DNA of 64,000 nt, from contig NZ_BAEG01000054.1 of NCBI RefSeq assembly GCF_000238915.1, forward strand, positions 62,001 to 126,000, in the 5' to 3' direction. Positions 40,775 through 48,548 of the stretch are shown piece by piece; the first letter of the stretch is position 1, and each line of letters begins with the position of its first letter. Source of the stretch: Arthrobacter globiformis NBRC 12137. Its GTDB lineage: Bacteria > Actinomycetota > Actinomycetes > Actinomycetales > Micrococcaceae. The notes beneath the pieces are model-generated. The model worked only from the letters and a program-made list of their open reading frames with translations, made no database searches and was not told where the DNA came from. The position numbers and the translations under genes are program-made.

Positions 40775-41947
40775 ATGACGATTTCTGTCAGCAGCACCGA
40801 CCTTCCGGCCGCCGGGGCTCCGCACCCGACGGGTCTGGACGGCACCGTTCCCGGCGGCGCAAACCAGGACGGCACAGTCCGGTACGTCAACATTGGCGGC
40901 CTGGAGCTCGAGGCCGGAGGCTTCCTGCCGGACGTCACACTGGCCTACGAATCCTGGGGAACCCTCAACGAGGACGGCTCCAACGCCATCCTCGTTCAGC
41001 ATGCCCTCACCGGCAGCACGCACGTGACGCGGGGTGCCGGTGACGAGGAGGGCTGGTGGGAACAGTTCGCCGGGCCCGGTGCGCCGGCGGACACTGACAG
41101 GTTCTTTGTCGTTTCCATCAATATCCTGGGCGGCTGTTACGGGTCCACGGGGCCGTCGTCGGCCGCTCCGGACGGCAAACCCTGGGGTTCACGCTTTCCG
41201 CTGGTGACGCTCAGGGACTCCACCCTCGCCGAGGCCAGGCTCGCCGACCGGCTCGGCATCAGCAGCTGGCACGCCGTGGTGGGCGGATCCATGGGTGGGG
41301 CCCGCGCCCTCGAATGGGCGGTGACTTTCCCGGAGCGGGTGCGCCGCTGCGGTGTCATCTCCGTCGGTGCCAGGAGCACGGCTGAACAGATCGCCTTCGC
41401 CCAGGCGCAGACTCTTGCTATCCGGCAGGACCGCCACTTCAACGGCGGCGACTACTACGGCGGGCCGGAACCCGTGGAGGGCCTGGCGCTCGCACGGCGG
41501 ATTGCGCACATCACCTACCGGTCTGCCTACGAACTCGATTTCCGGTTCGGCAGGAACGCCCAGGCCGCCGAAGAGCCGCTGCAGGCCGACGCCCTGGCGG
41601 GCCGTGGCCGGTACCAGGTGGAGAGCTACCTCGACCACCAGGGCAGCAAGCTGGTCCGGCGCTTCGACGCCAACAGCTACATCGCCCTGACGGAAGCGCT
41701 CATGAGCCATGACGTCACCCGGGGGAGAGGGACGCTCAAGGAAACCCTGGCGCGGGCCTCCGCGGACTTCTTCGTTGCCGCCGTGGAGACGGACCGGCTG
41801 TACTTCCCCGCCCAGTCGCTGGAACTCGCCGAGGCCCTGCCCGGGGACGTGGATGTCCACATGATCGATTCGCCCATCGGCCACGACGGCTTCCTCACGG
41901 AGATCGGCCAGCTGAACGCCCAGCTCAGGGCACACCTCCTGAACTGA
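40775..41947 (+). CDS. metX: Homoserine O-acetyltransferase
   Basis: A 390-residue alpha/beta hydrolase-fold enzyme that transfers acetyl from acetyl-CoA to homoserine in methionine synthesis. ATG 40775 follows AAGAGG and the SAM-IV riboswitch; longer readings run through the aptamer. Visible are LAYESWGTLN, the INILGGCYGSTGPSS oxyanion region, the nucleophile elbow VVGGSMGGARALEW (Ser172), and the C-terminal Asp and His (YFPAQSLELAEAL, SPIGHDGFLTE). The usual neighbour metY is not adjacent; an MFS gene follows instead. Expression should fall when S-adenosylmethionine is plentiful. Confidence 0.96.
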   Translation: MTISVSSTDLPAAGAPHPTGLDGTVPGGANQDGTVRYVNIGGLELEAGGFLPDVTLAYESWGTLNEDGSNAILVQHALTGSTHVTRGAGDEEGWWEQFAGPGAPADTDRFFVVSINILGGCYGSTGPSSAAPDGKPWGSRFPLVTLRDSTLAEARLADRLGISSWHAVVGGSMGGARALEWAVTFPERVRRCGVISVGARSTAEQIAFAQAQTLAIRQDRHFNGGDYYGGPEPVEGLALARRIAHITYRSAYELDFRFGRNAQAAEEPLQADALAGRGRYQVESYLDHQGSKLVRRFDANSYIALTEALMSHDVTRGRGTLKETLARASADFFVAAVETDRLYFPAQSLELAEALPGDVDVHMIDSPIGHDGFLTEIGQLNAQLRAHLLN

Positions 41948-42006
41948 CTCCAGGGCCGGTCCGTGCCGCCGAGCCGACCGTATCGTGGCAATGCCGATGC
42001 CGCATA

Positions 42007-42022
42007 TGTGCATTTATGCAGA
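42007..42022. promoter_or_regulatory. LysR-site candidate upstream of the MFS gene
   Basis: TGTGCATTTATGCAGA contains the dyad TGCAT/ATGCA. It matches TGTGCATCAGTGCACA at 45766-45781 in 12 of 16 positions, which suggests control by the LysR protein at 44840. Confidence 0.45.
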
Positions 42023-42090
42023 TGTGCCCTGCACTATTTGGCGTTGAGCTTGCGTCATCGGCAGACCATACTCGTTGAATCCGGCGTTCG

Positions 42091-42106
42091 TGGTGCGCAT
42101 CACACC
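42091..42106 (+). promoter_or_regulatory. TGGTGCGCATCACACC motif upstream of the MFS gene
   Basis: This is partly palindromic (GGTG.G.ATC.CACC type) and matches the motif at 26293-26308 upstream of the citrate transporter at 14 of 16 positions. Confidence 0.35.
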
Positions 42107-42161
42107 AGTTCGCCATCGACTGGTCCCCGTGGCGTCGAGGAAGACGCCGAAGGAGTTCGCA

Positions 42162-43544
42162 ATGAGTACGGAAAGCTCCGCCGCAAGGCGTGCAGAGGAA
42201 ACCGATATCAAGGCCACAGGCCTCAAGAAAGTTGTCACGGCGTCCATGGCCGGCACCGTCGTGGAGTGGTATGAGTTCTTCCTCTATGCGTCGGCTGCCA
42301 CCCTGGTCTTCGGCAAGACCTTCTTCCCCAACGCCGGCACCGAGCTGGACGGCATCATCGCCGCCTTCCTCACGTACGCGGTCGGCTTCATTGCCCGCCC
42401 GATCGGCGGCATCGTCTTCGGGCACTTCGGCGACAAGTTCGGCCGCAAGCAGCTGCTGCAGCTGAGCATCATCCTGGTCGGTGTCTCCACCTTCCTCATG
42501 GGCTGCCTCCCGACGTTCCAGCAGATCGGCTACTGGGCGCCCGCGCTCCTGGTCTTCCTGCGGTTCGCCCAAGGCTTCGCGGTCGGCGGCGAATGGGGCG
42601 GCGCGGTCCTCCTCGTGGCAGAGCACAGCCCCAGCAAGTCCCGCGGATTCTGGGCCAGCTGGCCGCAGTCCGCCGTGCCCATGGGCAACCTGCTCGCTAC
42701 GGCCGTGCTGTTCATCCTGTCCTCCACCCTGACCCAGGAAGCCTTCCTCGGCTGGGGCTGGCGCGTCGCGTTCTGGCTCTCCGCGGTGATCGTCCTCATC
42801 GGTTACTACATCCGCACCAAGGTCAACGACGCCCCGATCTTCCTCGAAGCCCGCAAAGAGGTCGAGGCCGGGCACAAGGGCTACGGCGTGGCCGAGGTCT
42901 TCAGGCGCTACCCGCGCGGCGTTTTCACCGCCATGGGCCTGCGCTTTGCCGAGAACATCCTTTACTACCTCGTGGTGACCTTCTCCATCACTTACCTGAA
43001 GACGGTTGTCCAGGCCGACACGACCCGGATCCTGCTGCTGCTGCTGCTGGCCCATGCCGTGCACTTCGCCGCCGTTCCGCTGGTGGGCAAGATGTCGGAC
43101 CGCTTCGGCCGCAAGCCCGTCTACATGGCCGGGGCCATCCTCGGTGCCACCTGGGGCTTCTTCGCCTTCCCGATGATGGACACCAAGAACGACGTCATCA
43201 TCCTGGCGTCCATCATGATCGGCCTGCTGTTCCACGCACTCATGTACGCCGGCCAGCCTGCGATCATGGCGGAAATGTTCCCCACCCGGATGCGCTACTC
43301 CGGCGTCTCGCTCGGCTACCAGGTAACCTCCATCGTGGCCGGTTCGCTGGCCCCGATCATCGCCGCGTCGCTCCTGAGCACCTACAAGTCCTCCGTCCCG
43401 GTGGCCATCTACCTGCTGATTGCCTGCGCCATCACCGCTGTCGCGGTGTTCTTCCTGAAGGAAACCCGCGGCATCTCGCTCCACGACGTGGACGCGGCCG
43501 ACGCCCAGGGCACTGCCGACCTGCTCGCAGCCGGCAAGAAGTAA
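42162..43544 (+). CDS. MFS transporter, metabolite:H+ symporter family
   Basis: A 460-residue membrane protein with about twelve helices. ATG 42162 follows AAGGAG. It matches the MHS group (proline/betaine, shikimate, citrate and alpha-ketoglutarate carriers): ASMAGTVVEWYEFFLYASAA, FGHFGDKFGRKQLLQLS, RFAQGFAVGGEWGGAVLL and GKMSDRFGRKPVYMAG. The ligand is not certain. Position before an alcohol dehydrogenase and close to mmsB-mmsA, with a shared candidate operator, suggests a hydroxy- or branched short-chain acid such as 3-hydroxyisobutyrate. Confidence 0.92.
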   Translation: MSTESSAARRAEETDIKATGLKKVVTASMAGTVVEWYEFFLYASAATLVFGKTFFPNAGTELDGIIAAFLTYAVGFIARPIGGIVFGHFGDKFGRKQLLQLSIILVGVSTFLMGCLPTFQQIGYWAPALLVFLRFAQGFAVGGEWGGAVLLVAEHSPSKSRGFWASWPQSAVPMGNLLATAVLFILSSTLTQEAFLGWGWRVAFWLSAVIVLIGYYIRTKVNDAPIFLEARKEVEAGHKGYGVAEVFRRYPRGVFTAMGLRFAENILYYLVVTFSITYLKTVVQADTTRILLLLLLAHAVHFAAVPLVGKMSDRFGRKPVYMAGAILGATWGFFAFPMMDTKNDVIILASIMIGLLFHALMYAGQPAIMAEMFPTRMRYSGVSLGYQVTSIVAGSLAPIIAASLLSTYKSSVPVAIYLLIACAITAVAVFFLKETRGISLHDVDAADAQGTADLLAAGKK

Positions 43545-43582
43545 GCCCGGCTTTAGCCTCGACCCTGACGAGCATCCAGCAG

Positions 43583-43617
43583 CTGCCCGGACCCGCCACC
43601 CGTGCGGGGCCGGGCAG
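43583..43617 (+). terminator. Hairpin between MFS and alcohol dehydrogenase genes
   Basis: CTGCCCGGACCCGC pairs with GCGGGGCCGGGCAG at 13 of 14 positions around a short loop. Only a weak T-run follows, so it may attenuate rather than fully stop transcription into 43647. Confidence 0.65.
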
Positions 43618-43646
43618 TTGCCCGTTCACCGAGACCAAGGATTTCC

Positions 43647-44783
43647 ATGAAAGCAGCAGTCCTCTACTCCGCCGTCCCCAGCACCGGTAGTGCATCGCAG
43701 AAGCCCAGCTACGCGGACGCCCGGCCCCTGGTGGTGCAGGAGCTGGCCCGGCCCGAGCCGCGCGCCGGCGAGCTGGGCGTTGCCATCACCTACTCCAGCC
43801 TGTGCCACTCGGACCTTTCCGTGGTGGACGGTTCGCGGGTCCGGCCCCTGCCCATGGCACTGGGCCACGAGGCCGTGGGGCGGGTCGTGTCTGTCGGCGG
43901 CGGCGTCTCCGACGTGTCCGTGGGGGACCACGTGGTGCTGGTCTTCGTGCCGAGCTGCGGGGACTGCCGTGCCTGCCGGTCCGGCCGTCCCGCCCTCTGC
44001 CACCAGGCGGCCGAGGTCAACGGCTCCGGCGACCTGCTCCACGGCGAGGCGCTGCTGCGGACGCCGGCAGGGGAGCGCATCAACCATCACCTGGGCGTCT
44101 CGGCTTTCGCCGATTACGCCGTAGTGGCCCGGGAGTCCGTGGTGGTAATTGACGACGACGTCCCGGACACCGTTGCGGCGATGTTCGGTTGCGCCGTGCT
44201 CACCGGCATGGGCGCTGTGCTCAACACCGCCGCCGTCACGGCCGGCCAGTCGGTGGCCGTCTTCGGGCTGGGGGCAGTGGGCCTTTCCGCCGTCATGGCC
44301 GCCTCCCTCGCGGAAGCCGGCAGCGTGATCGCCATCGATCCCAATTCCGGCAAGCACCAGCTCGCCCTCGACTGCGGCGCCACCGCCGTGGGGACGCCCG
44401 AGGACGCGGCCGGACTCATCGCGGAAGCCGCCGGGGACGGGGTCGACGTCGCCGTCGAAGCGGTTGGCTCGGCCGGCGTGATCGCCGCGTGCCTCGGGCA
44501 CGTGACCCGGGGCGGCGCCGTCGTCTCGGTCGGCCTGCCCCATCCCTCGGCAGAGCTGACAGTGCCGGCGCTGCAGTTCGCCGGGGCCGGCAAACGCCTG
44601 CTCGGTTCGTACATGGGCGATGCCGTTCCCGGGCGGGACATCCCGCTCTATCTCGGCTACTGGCGGGAGGGCCGGCTGCCGGTGGAACTGCTGCACACCG
44701 ACACCAGGCCGCTCACCGAGATCAACGAGGGACTGGATGCGCTGGCGTCCGGGCAAGTGGTGCGGCGGCTGTTCACGGCCTGA
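43647..44783 (+). CDS. Zinc-dependent alcohol dehydrogenase
   Basis: A 378-residue medium-chain dehydrogenase. ATG 43647 begins MKAAVLYSAVPSTG. Catalytic zinc ligands lie in SLCHSDLSVVDG and GHEAVGRVV; the structural zinc cysteines are in CGDCRACRSGRPALC. The NAD site is AVFGLGAVGLSAVMAA with an acidic residue after (VIAIDPN), indicating NAD preference. The long loop and overall pattern resemble class III or aryl-alcohol types. With the neighbouring MFS and mmsB-mmsA genes it probably oxidises an alcohol related to the imported substrate. The stop lies in a 16-bp tandem repeat. Confidence 0.92.
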   Translation: MKAAVLYSAVPSTGSASQKPSYADARPLVVQELARPEPRAGELGVAITYSSLCHSDLSVVDGSRVRPLPMALGHEAVGRVVSVGGGVSDVSVGDHVVLVFVPSCGDCRACRSGRPALCHQAAEVNGSGDLLHGEALLRTPAGERINHHLGVSAFADYAVVARESVVVIDDDVPDTVAAMFGCAVLTGMGAVLNTAAVTAGQSVAVFGLGAVGLSAVMAASLAEAGSVIAIDPNSGKHQLALDCGATAVGTPEDAAGLIAEAAGDGVDVAVEAVGSAGVIAACLGHVTRGGAVVSVGLPHPSAELTVPALQFAGAGKRLLGSYMGDAVPGRDIPLYLGYWREGRLPVELLHTDTRPLTEINEGLDALASGQVVRRLFTA

Positions 44784-44821
44784 CGGGGGCACGGCCTGAC
44801 GGGGGCGCGGCCTGACGGGGG
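44774..44821 (+). repeat. Three 16-bp tandem repeats across the stop codon
   Basis: CACGGCCTGACGGGGG occurs twice (44774-44789, 44790-44805), then CGCGGCCTGACGGGGG (44806-44821). The first copy contains the TGA stop of the alcohol dehydrogenase, and the others extend into the spacer. Confidence 0.95.
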
Positions 44822-44839
44822 ACGGCTGGCAGGCGCGCG

Positions 44840-45772
44840 TCAGCCCGCCAGCAGGCCCGCCCGGGCCTTGACCTCCTCCTTGAGTGACGCGATGACGGCC
44901 TGCACCGCGGCCGAGCGGAGGGACTCCGGCCGCGCCACCGCCCAGATGGGCAGCTGGCGCTCGAAGTCGCCGGCGAGCACGGGAACGAAATCCGGCTGCC
45001 CGGCCACCATGAAGTTCGGCAGCAGCCCGATGCCTGCGCCCTGCCGCACCGCCTCCACCTGGGCGAAGACACTCGTGGCCTGGAAGCTCGAGGTAGGCAT
45101 CGGCAGCTGCGAGGACCAGCGGTGCCCCAACTCGGCCACCTGGAGCGCAGACTCAACGTAAGAGACAAAGCCGTGCTGCCCGACGTCGTCGAGCGTTTCC
45201 GGCAGTCCATGCTCCGCGGCGTAGCCGGGGCTGGCGTAGAGGCGCAGGTAGTAATTGCTCAGGAAGATCGTTTGGGCGTTGCTGACATCCGTCCGGCCAA
45301 CCACGATTTCCAGGTCCACGCCGGACCTGTTCTGGCTGACCTTCCGCGTCGCGCTCAGCATCTCGATGTTCAGCTGCGGGTTCTGTTGCTGCAGCCGGAC
45401 CAGCGCCGGCGTAACGAACACGGCTCCCACACCGTCCGTCGTCGCCACCCGCACCAGCCCGGACAGGGCGCTCTGGTCCTGGCTGATCAGGCCGGAAAGT
45501 GATCCAAGAGTGTTCTCGATGGCTTCCGCCGCCTCCACGGCGGCGGCACCGAGCTGGGTCAGCTCCCAGCCCTGCGGGCTGCGTTCAAGAGTGCGCCCGC
45601 CAAGCTGCTTGTCCAGGGCGAGGATCCGGCGGGAGATGGTGGTGTGGGTGGTGCCCAGGGTTTCCGCCACCGCGTTGAACCTGCCCAGACGCGCAACTGT
45701 CAGCAGGATCAGCAGGTCGTCCGGGCTCGGAAGCCGCCTCAGGTCCACGGCAGGCCTTTCATCTGTGTGCAT
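44840..45772 (-). CDS. LysR-family transcriptional regulator
   Basis: A 310-residue protein. I take ATG 45772 (MHTDERPAVDLRRLPSPDDLLILL); the longer reading to 46084 is antisense to mmsB. The winged helix shows LLTVARLGRFNAVAETLGTTHTTISRRILALDKQLGGR. The effector domain covers about 95-300. It lies between the alcohol dehydrogenase gene and mmsB and is divergent from mmsB, so it is the likely regulator of the hydroxyacid genes. The palindrome TGTGCATCAGTGCACA overlaps its own start codon, which suggests autoregulation. Confidence 0.92.
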   Translation of the reverse strand: MHTDERPAVDLRRLPSPDDLLILLTVARLGRFNAVAETLGTTHTTISRRILALDKQLGGRTLERSPQGWELTQLGAAAVEAAEAIENTLGSLSGLISQDQSALSGLVRVATTDGVGAVFVTPALVRLQQQNPQLNIEMLSATRKVSQNRSGVDLEIVVGRTDVSNAQTIFLSNYYLRLYASPGYAAEHGLPETLDDVGQHGFVSYVESALQVAELGHRWSSQLPMPTSSFQATSVFAQVEAVRQGAGIGLLPNFMVAGQPDFVPVLAGDFERQLPIWAVARPESLRSAAVQAVIASLKEEVKARAGLLAG

Positions 45773-45781
45773 CAGTGCACA
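45766..45781. promoter_or_regulatory. Palindrome over the LysR start codon
   Basis: TGTGCA-TCAG-TGCACA is a perfect 6-bp inverted repeat. It overlaps the LysR ATG and lies about 104 nt upstream of mmsB. A related site is at 42007-42022. Confidence 0.5.
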
Positions 45782-45884
45782 TACCGCCTGTAATTTTTCC
45801 CCTTGATTGCACTCTAGCAGGGTGTGATTGTGGACACAGAGCTTCCGGCCCGAGCGGCCGGATCCGAAGCAAAGGAGCTTACGA

Positions 45885-46787
45885 ATGGCAGTAATCGGCT
45901 GGATTGGCCTCGGAAACATGGGCGGCAACATGTCCGCGAACCTGGCCAAGGCGGGGCACGATGTCCGCGGTTTTGACCTCAATCCCGCAGCGCTGGCCGC
46001 CGCAGAGGAGGCCGGCGTAAAGCCGGTCGGCAGCATTGCCGAGGCCGTCGACGGCGCTGACGTTGTGTTCACCATGCTGCCCAAGGGCGAGCACGCCCGT
46101 GCGGTCTACCTCGGTGAAGACGGCGTCCTCGCGCATGCCGACACCCGCACGCTGCTGGTGGACTCCTCCACCATCGACATCGCGTCCGCCCAGGAACTGC
46201 ACGACGCCGCTGCTGCCGCCGGCTTCCGCTTTGTGGACGCCCCGGTCTCGGGCGGCATGAGCGGTGCCAAGGCGGGGACGCTGACCTTCATGGTGGGCGG
46301 CGAGGCGGGCGCCGTTGCGGACGCCACCGGCTACATCGGCCCGATGGCAGCCAACATCATCCCCACCGGCGGCGCCACCACCGGGCAGGCAGCGAAAATC
46401 TGCAACAACCTGATGCTCTTCATCAACCTCGCCTCCACCGCCGAGGGTGCGGTCCTGGCTGACCGGCTGGGCCTGGACAAGCAGGTCTTCTGGGACATCG
46501 CGTCCGTCTCCTCGGGCGATTCCTGGGCGCTGCGGACCTGGTACCCGGTGCCCGGCGTCGTCCCCACCGCGGCCTCGAACAACGACTTTGCGCCCACCTT
46601 CACCACCGAACTGGCGAACAAGGACATCGGCCTGGCCATCAGCGCCGCCGAGGACACCGGCACGCCGCTCGAGATCGGAAAGCACGTCCAGCAGCTGTTC
46701 CAGCAGCTCATTGACGCCGGTGAGGCGGGCAAGGACTGCTCGATGATCATCAAGCTCGCCGACGGCTCGCTGGGCTCCGCGAAGTAG
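45885..46787 (+). CDS. mmsB: 3-hydroxyisobutyrate dehydrogenase
   Basis: A 300-residue beta-hydroxyacid dehydrogenase. ATG 45885 follows AAAGGAG. It has the NAD motif GWIGLGNMGGNMSANLAKAG, the substrate loop FVDAPVSGGMSGAKAGTLTFM and the catalytic Lys in GQAAKICNNLML. Length and motifs fit MmsB, which oxidises 3-hydroxyisobutyrate to methylmalonate semialdehyde in valine breakdown. The next gene encodes the enzyme that uses this product. Specificity for 3-hydroxypropionate or tartronate semialdehyde cannot be fully excluded from sequence. Confidence 0.93.
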   Translation: MAVIGWIGLGNMGGNMSANLAKAGHDVRGFDLNPAALAAAEEAGVKPVGSIAEAVDGADVVFTMLPKGEHARAVYLGEDGVLAHADTRTLLVDSSTIDIASAQELHDAAAAAGFRFVDAPVSGGMSGAKAGTLTFMVGGEAGAVADATGYIGPMAANIIPTGGATTGQAAKICNNLMLFINLASTAEGAVLADRLGLDKQVFWDIASVSSGDSWALRTWYPVPGVVPTAASNNDFAPTFTTELANKDIGLAISAAEDTGTPLEIGKHVQQLFQQLIDAGEAGKDCSMIIKLADGSLGSAK

Positions 46788-46848
46788 CCCTCACGGCCAG
46801 ACACTTTCCCAGTCCCACCTGCCAGCAACGCACGAAGAGAGACTTCCC

Positions 46849-48333
46849 TTGGAAACCATTCCGCATTTCATCAACGGCAGCCGCGTCAGCGACGCCGAAC
46901 GTTTCGGTCCCGTCTTCAACCCCGCCACCGGGGAACAGGAGAAGCAGGTGGCGCTCGCCTCGGCGTCGCGGACTGAAGAGGCGATCGCCTCCGCCCGCGC
47001 CGCGCTCCCGGCGTGGCGGGCAACCAGCCTGGCCAAGCGCACCAACATCTTCTTCCGGGTCCGCGAAATCCTGAACCAGCGCAAGCCCGAGCTAGCGGCC
47101 ATTCTCACCAGTGAGCACGGGAAGGTCCTCTCCGACGCCGAAGGGGAAATCTCCCGCGGCCTGGAGAACATCGAGTTCGCCACGGGCCTGTCCCACATGC
47201 TCAAGGGTGAGCGCTCGGAGCAGGTCTCCAGCGGCATCGACGTCCACTCCGTGCGCCAGCCGGTGGGCGTGGTGGCCTGCATTACCCCGTTCAATTTCCC
47301 GGCCATGGTGCCGCTGTGGATGATCGGCAGCGCCCTGGCCTGCGGCAACACCGTGCTGCTGAAGCCCAGCGAGAAGGATCCCTCGGCCGCCATCTTCATC
47401 GCCGAGGCCTTTGCCGAAGCGGGGCTGCCCGCCGGCGTGCTGAACGTGGTCCAGGGGGACAAGGAAGCCGTCGACGTCCTGCTCGAGCACCCCGATGTGA
47501 AAGCGGTGAGTTTCGTGGGCTCCACGCCCATCGCGCAGTCCATCTACAAGCGGGCAGCCGACCACGGCAAGCGCGTCCAGGCCTTGGGCGGGGCGAAGAA
47601 CCACATGGTGGTGCTGCCCGACGCCGACCTGGACATGGCGGCCGACGCCGCGGTTTCCGCTGCCTACGGTTCGGCGGGCGAACGCTGCATGGCCGTCAGC
47701 GTCCTTGTCGCAGTGGGCAACATCGCGGACGACCTGGTGCAGGCGATCTCCAGCCGCATGGCGGGCCTCAAGATTGGTCCGGGAACCGATCCGGCCTCCC
47801 AGATGGGTCCGCTGATCACCGCGGAGCACCGGGACCGCGTGGCCTCCTACGTTGCGGGAGCGGAAAGCGAAGGCGCCACGGTCGTCGTCGACGGGCGCTC
47901 GCAGCAGTTCGATTCGAACGGCTTCTTCATCGGCGTCAGCCTGGTTGACCACGTCAAGCCCGGCATGAGGGTGTACGACGACGAGATCTTCGGCCCGGTC
48001 CTGTCGGTGGTCCGCGTCGACACCTACAGCGACGCCGTCCGGCTGGTCAACGAGAACGAGTTCGGCAACGGCACGGCCATCTTCACCCGCGACGGCGGCG
48101 CAGCACGGCAGTTCGAGTTCGACGTCGATGCCGGAATGGTGGGCGTCAACGTTCCCATCCCCGTCCCGGTGGGCACGTTCTCGTTCGGCGGCTGGAAGAA
48201 CTCGCTGTTCGGCGACACCCACATGTATGGTCCGGACAGCATCCGGTTCTACACCCGCGGCAAAGTGGTCACCACGCGCTGGCCGGATCCGTCCACCTCG
48301 GTCATTGACCTCGGCTTCCCGCAGATCGACTAA
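46849..48333 (+). CDS. mmsA: CoA-acylating methylmalonate-semialdehyde dehydrogenase
   Basis: A 494-residue aldehyde dehydrogenase with a probable TTG start (46849, METIPHFINGSRV). It converts methylmalonate semialdehyde to propionyl-CoA, or malonate semialdehyde to acetyl-CoA. Visible are LTSEHGKVLSDAEGEISRGLE, the ITPFNFPAMVPLWMIG segment typical of this subfamily, GGAKNHMVVLPDADLDMAAD and the nucleophile in GSAGERCMAVS (Cys280). The aldehyde-site Glu seen in other aldehyde dehydrogenases is replaced, as usual in MMSDH. It lies 61 nt after mmsB and ends at a strong terminator. Confidence 0.95.
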   Translation: METIPHFINGSRVSDAERFGPVFNPATGEQEKQVALASASRTEEAIASARAALPAWRATSLAKRTNIFFRVREILNQRKPELAAILTSEHGKVLSDAEGEISRGLENIEFATGLSHMLKGERSEQVSSGIDVHSVRQPVGVVACITPFNFPAMVPLWMIGSALACGNTVLLKPSEKDPSAAIFIAEAFAEAGLPAGVLNVVQGDKEAVDVLLEHPDVKAVSFVGSTPIAQSIYKRAADHGKRVQALGGAKNHMVVLPDADLDMAADAAVSAAYGSAGERCMAVSVLVAVGNIADDLVQAISSRMAGLKIGPGTDPASQMGPLITAEHRDRVASYVAGAESEGATVVVDGRSQQFDSNGFFIGVSLVDHVKPGMRVYDDEIFGPVLSVVRVDTYSDAVRLVNENEFGNGTAIFTRDGGAARQFEFDVDAGMVGVNVPIPVPVGTFSFGGWKNSLFGDTHMYGPDSIRFYTRGKVVTTRWPDPSTSVIDLGFPQID

Positions 48334-48368
48334 ACTCGAAACTCGGTTTACATCAAAACTTGAGTTTG

Positions 48369-48445
48369 GGCCGGTCACGACCGGCCTATGCCTCAGCCCG
48401 CGTCCCGCAGCCACAAGCAGCGGGCCGCGGGCTGTTCCTTTTCCC
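48369..48445 (+). terminator. Double hairpin after mmsA
   Basis: A first stem GGCCGGT-CACG-ACCGGCC (48369-48386) is followed by CAGCCCGCG/CGCGGGCTG (48394-48434) with an inner CCCGC/GCGGG, then TTCCTTTTCCC. The second has the form of a Rho-independent terminator. Confidence 0.75.
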
Positions 48446-48548
48446 GGCGCCGTAAGGGATTTCGCGCGAACGGTCCTCACAGGCAGGTGTGGCCCCAGAG
48501 CCGCGCCCGCGCAGTAAAAATGTCGGTGCCCGGTGAGATGCTTCGGGT

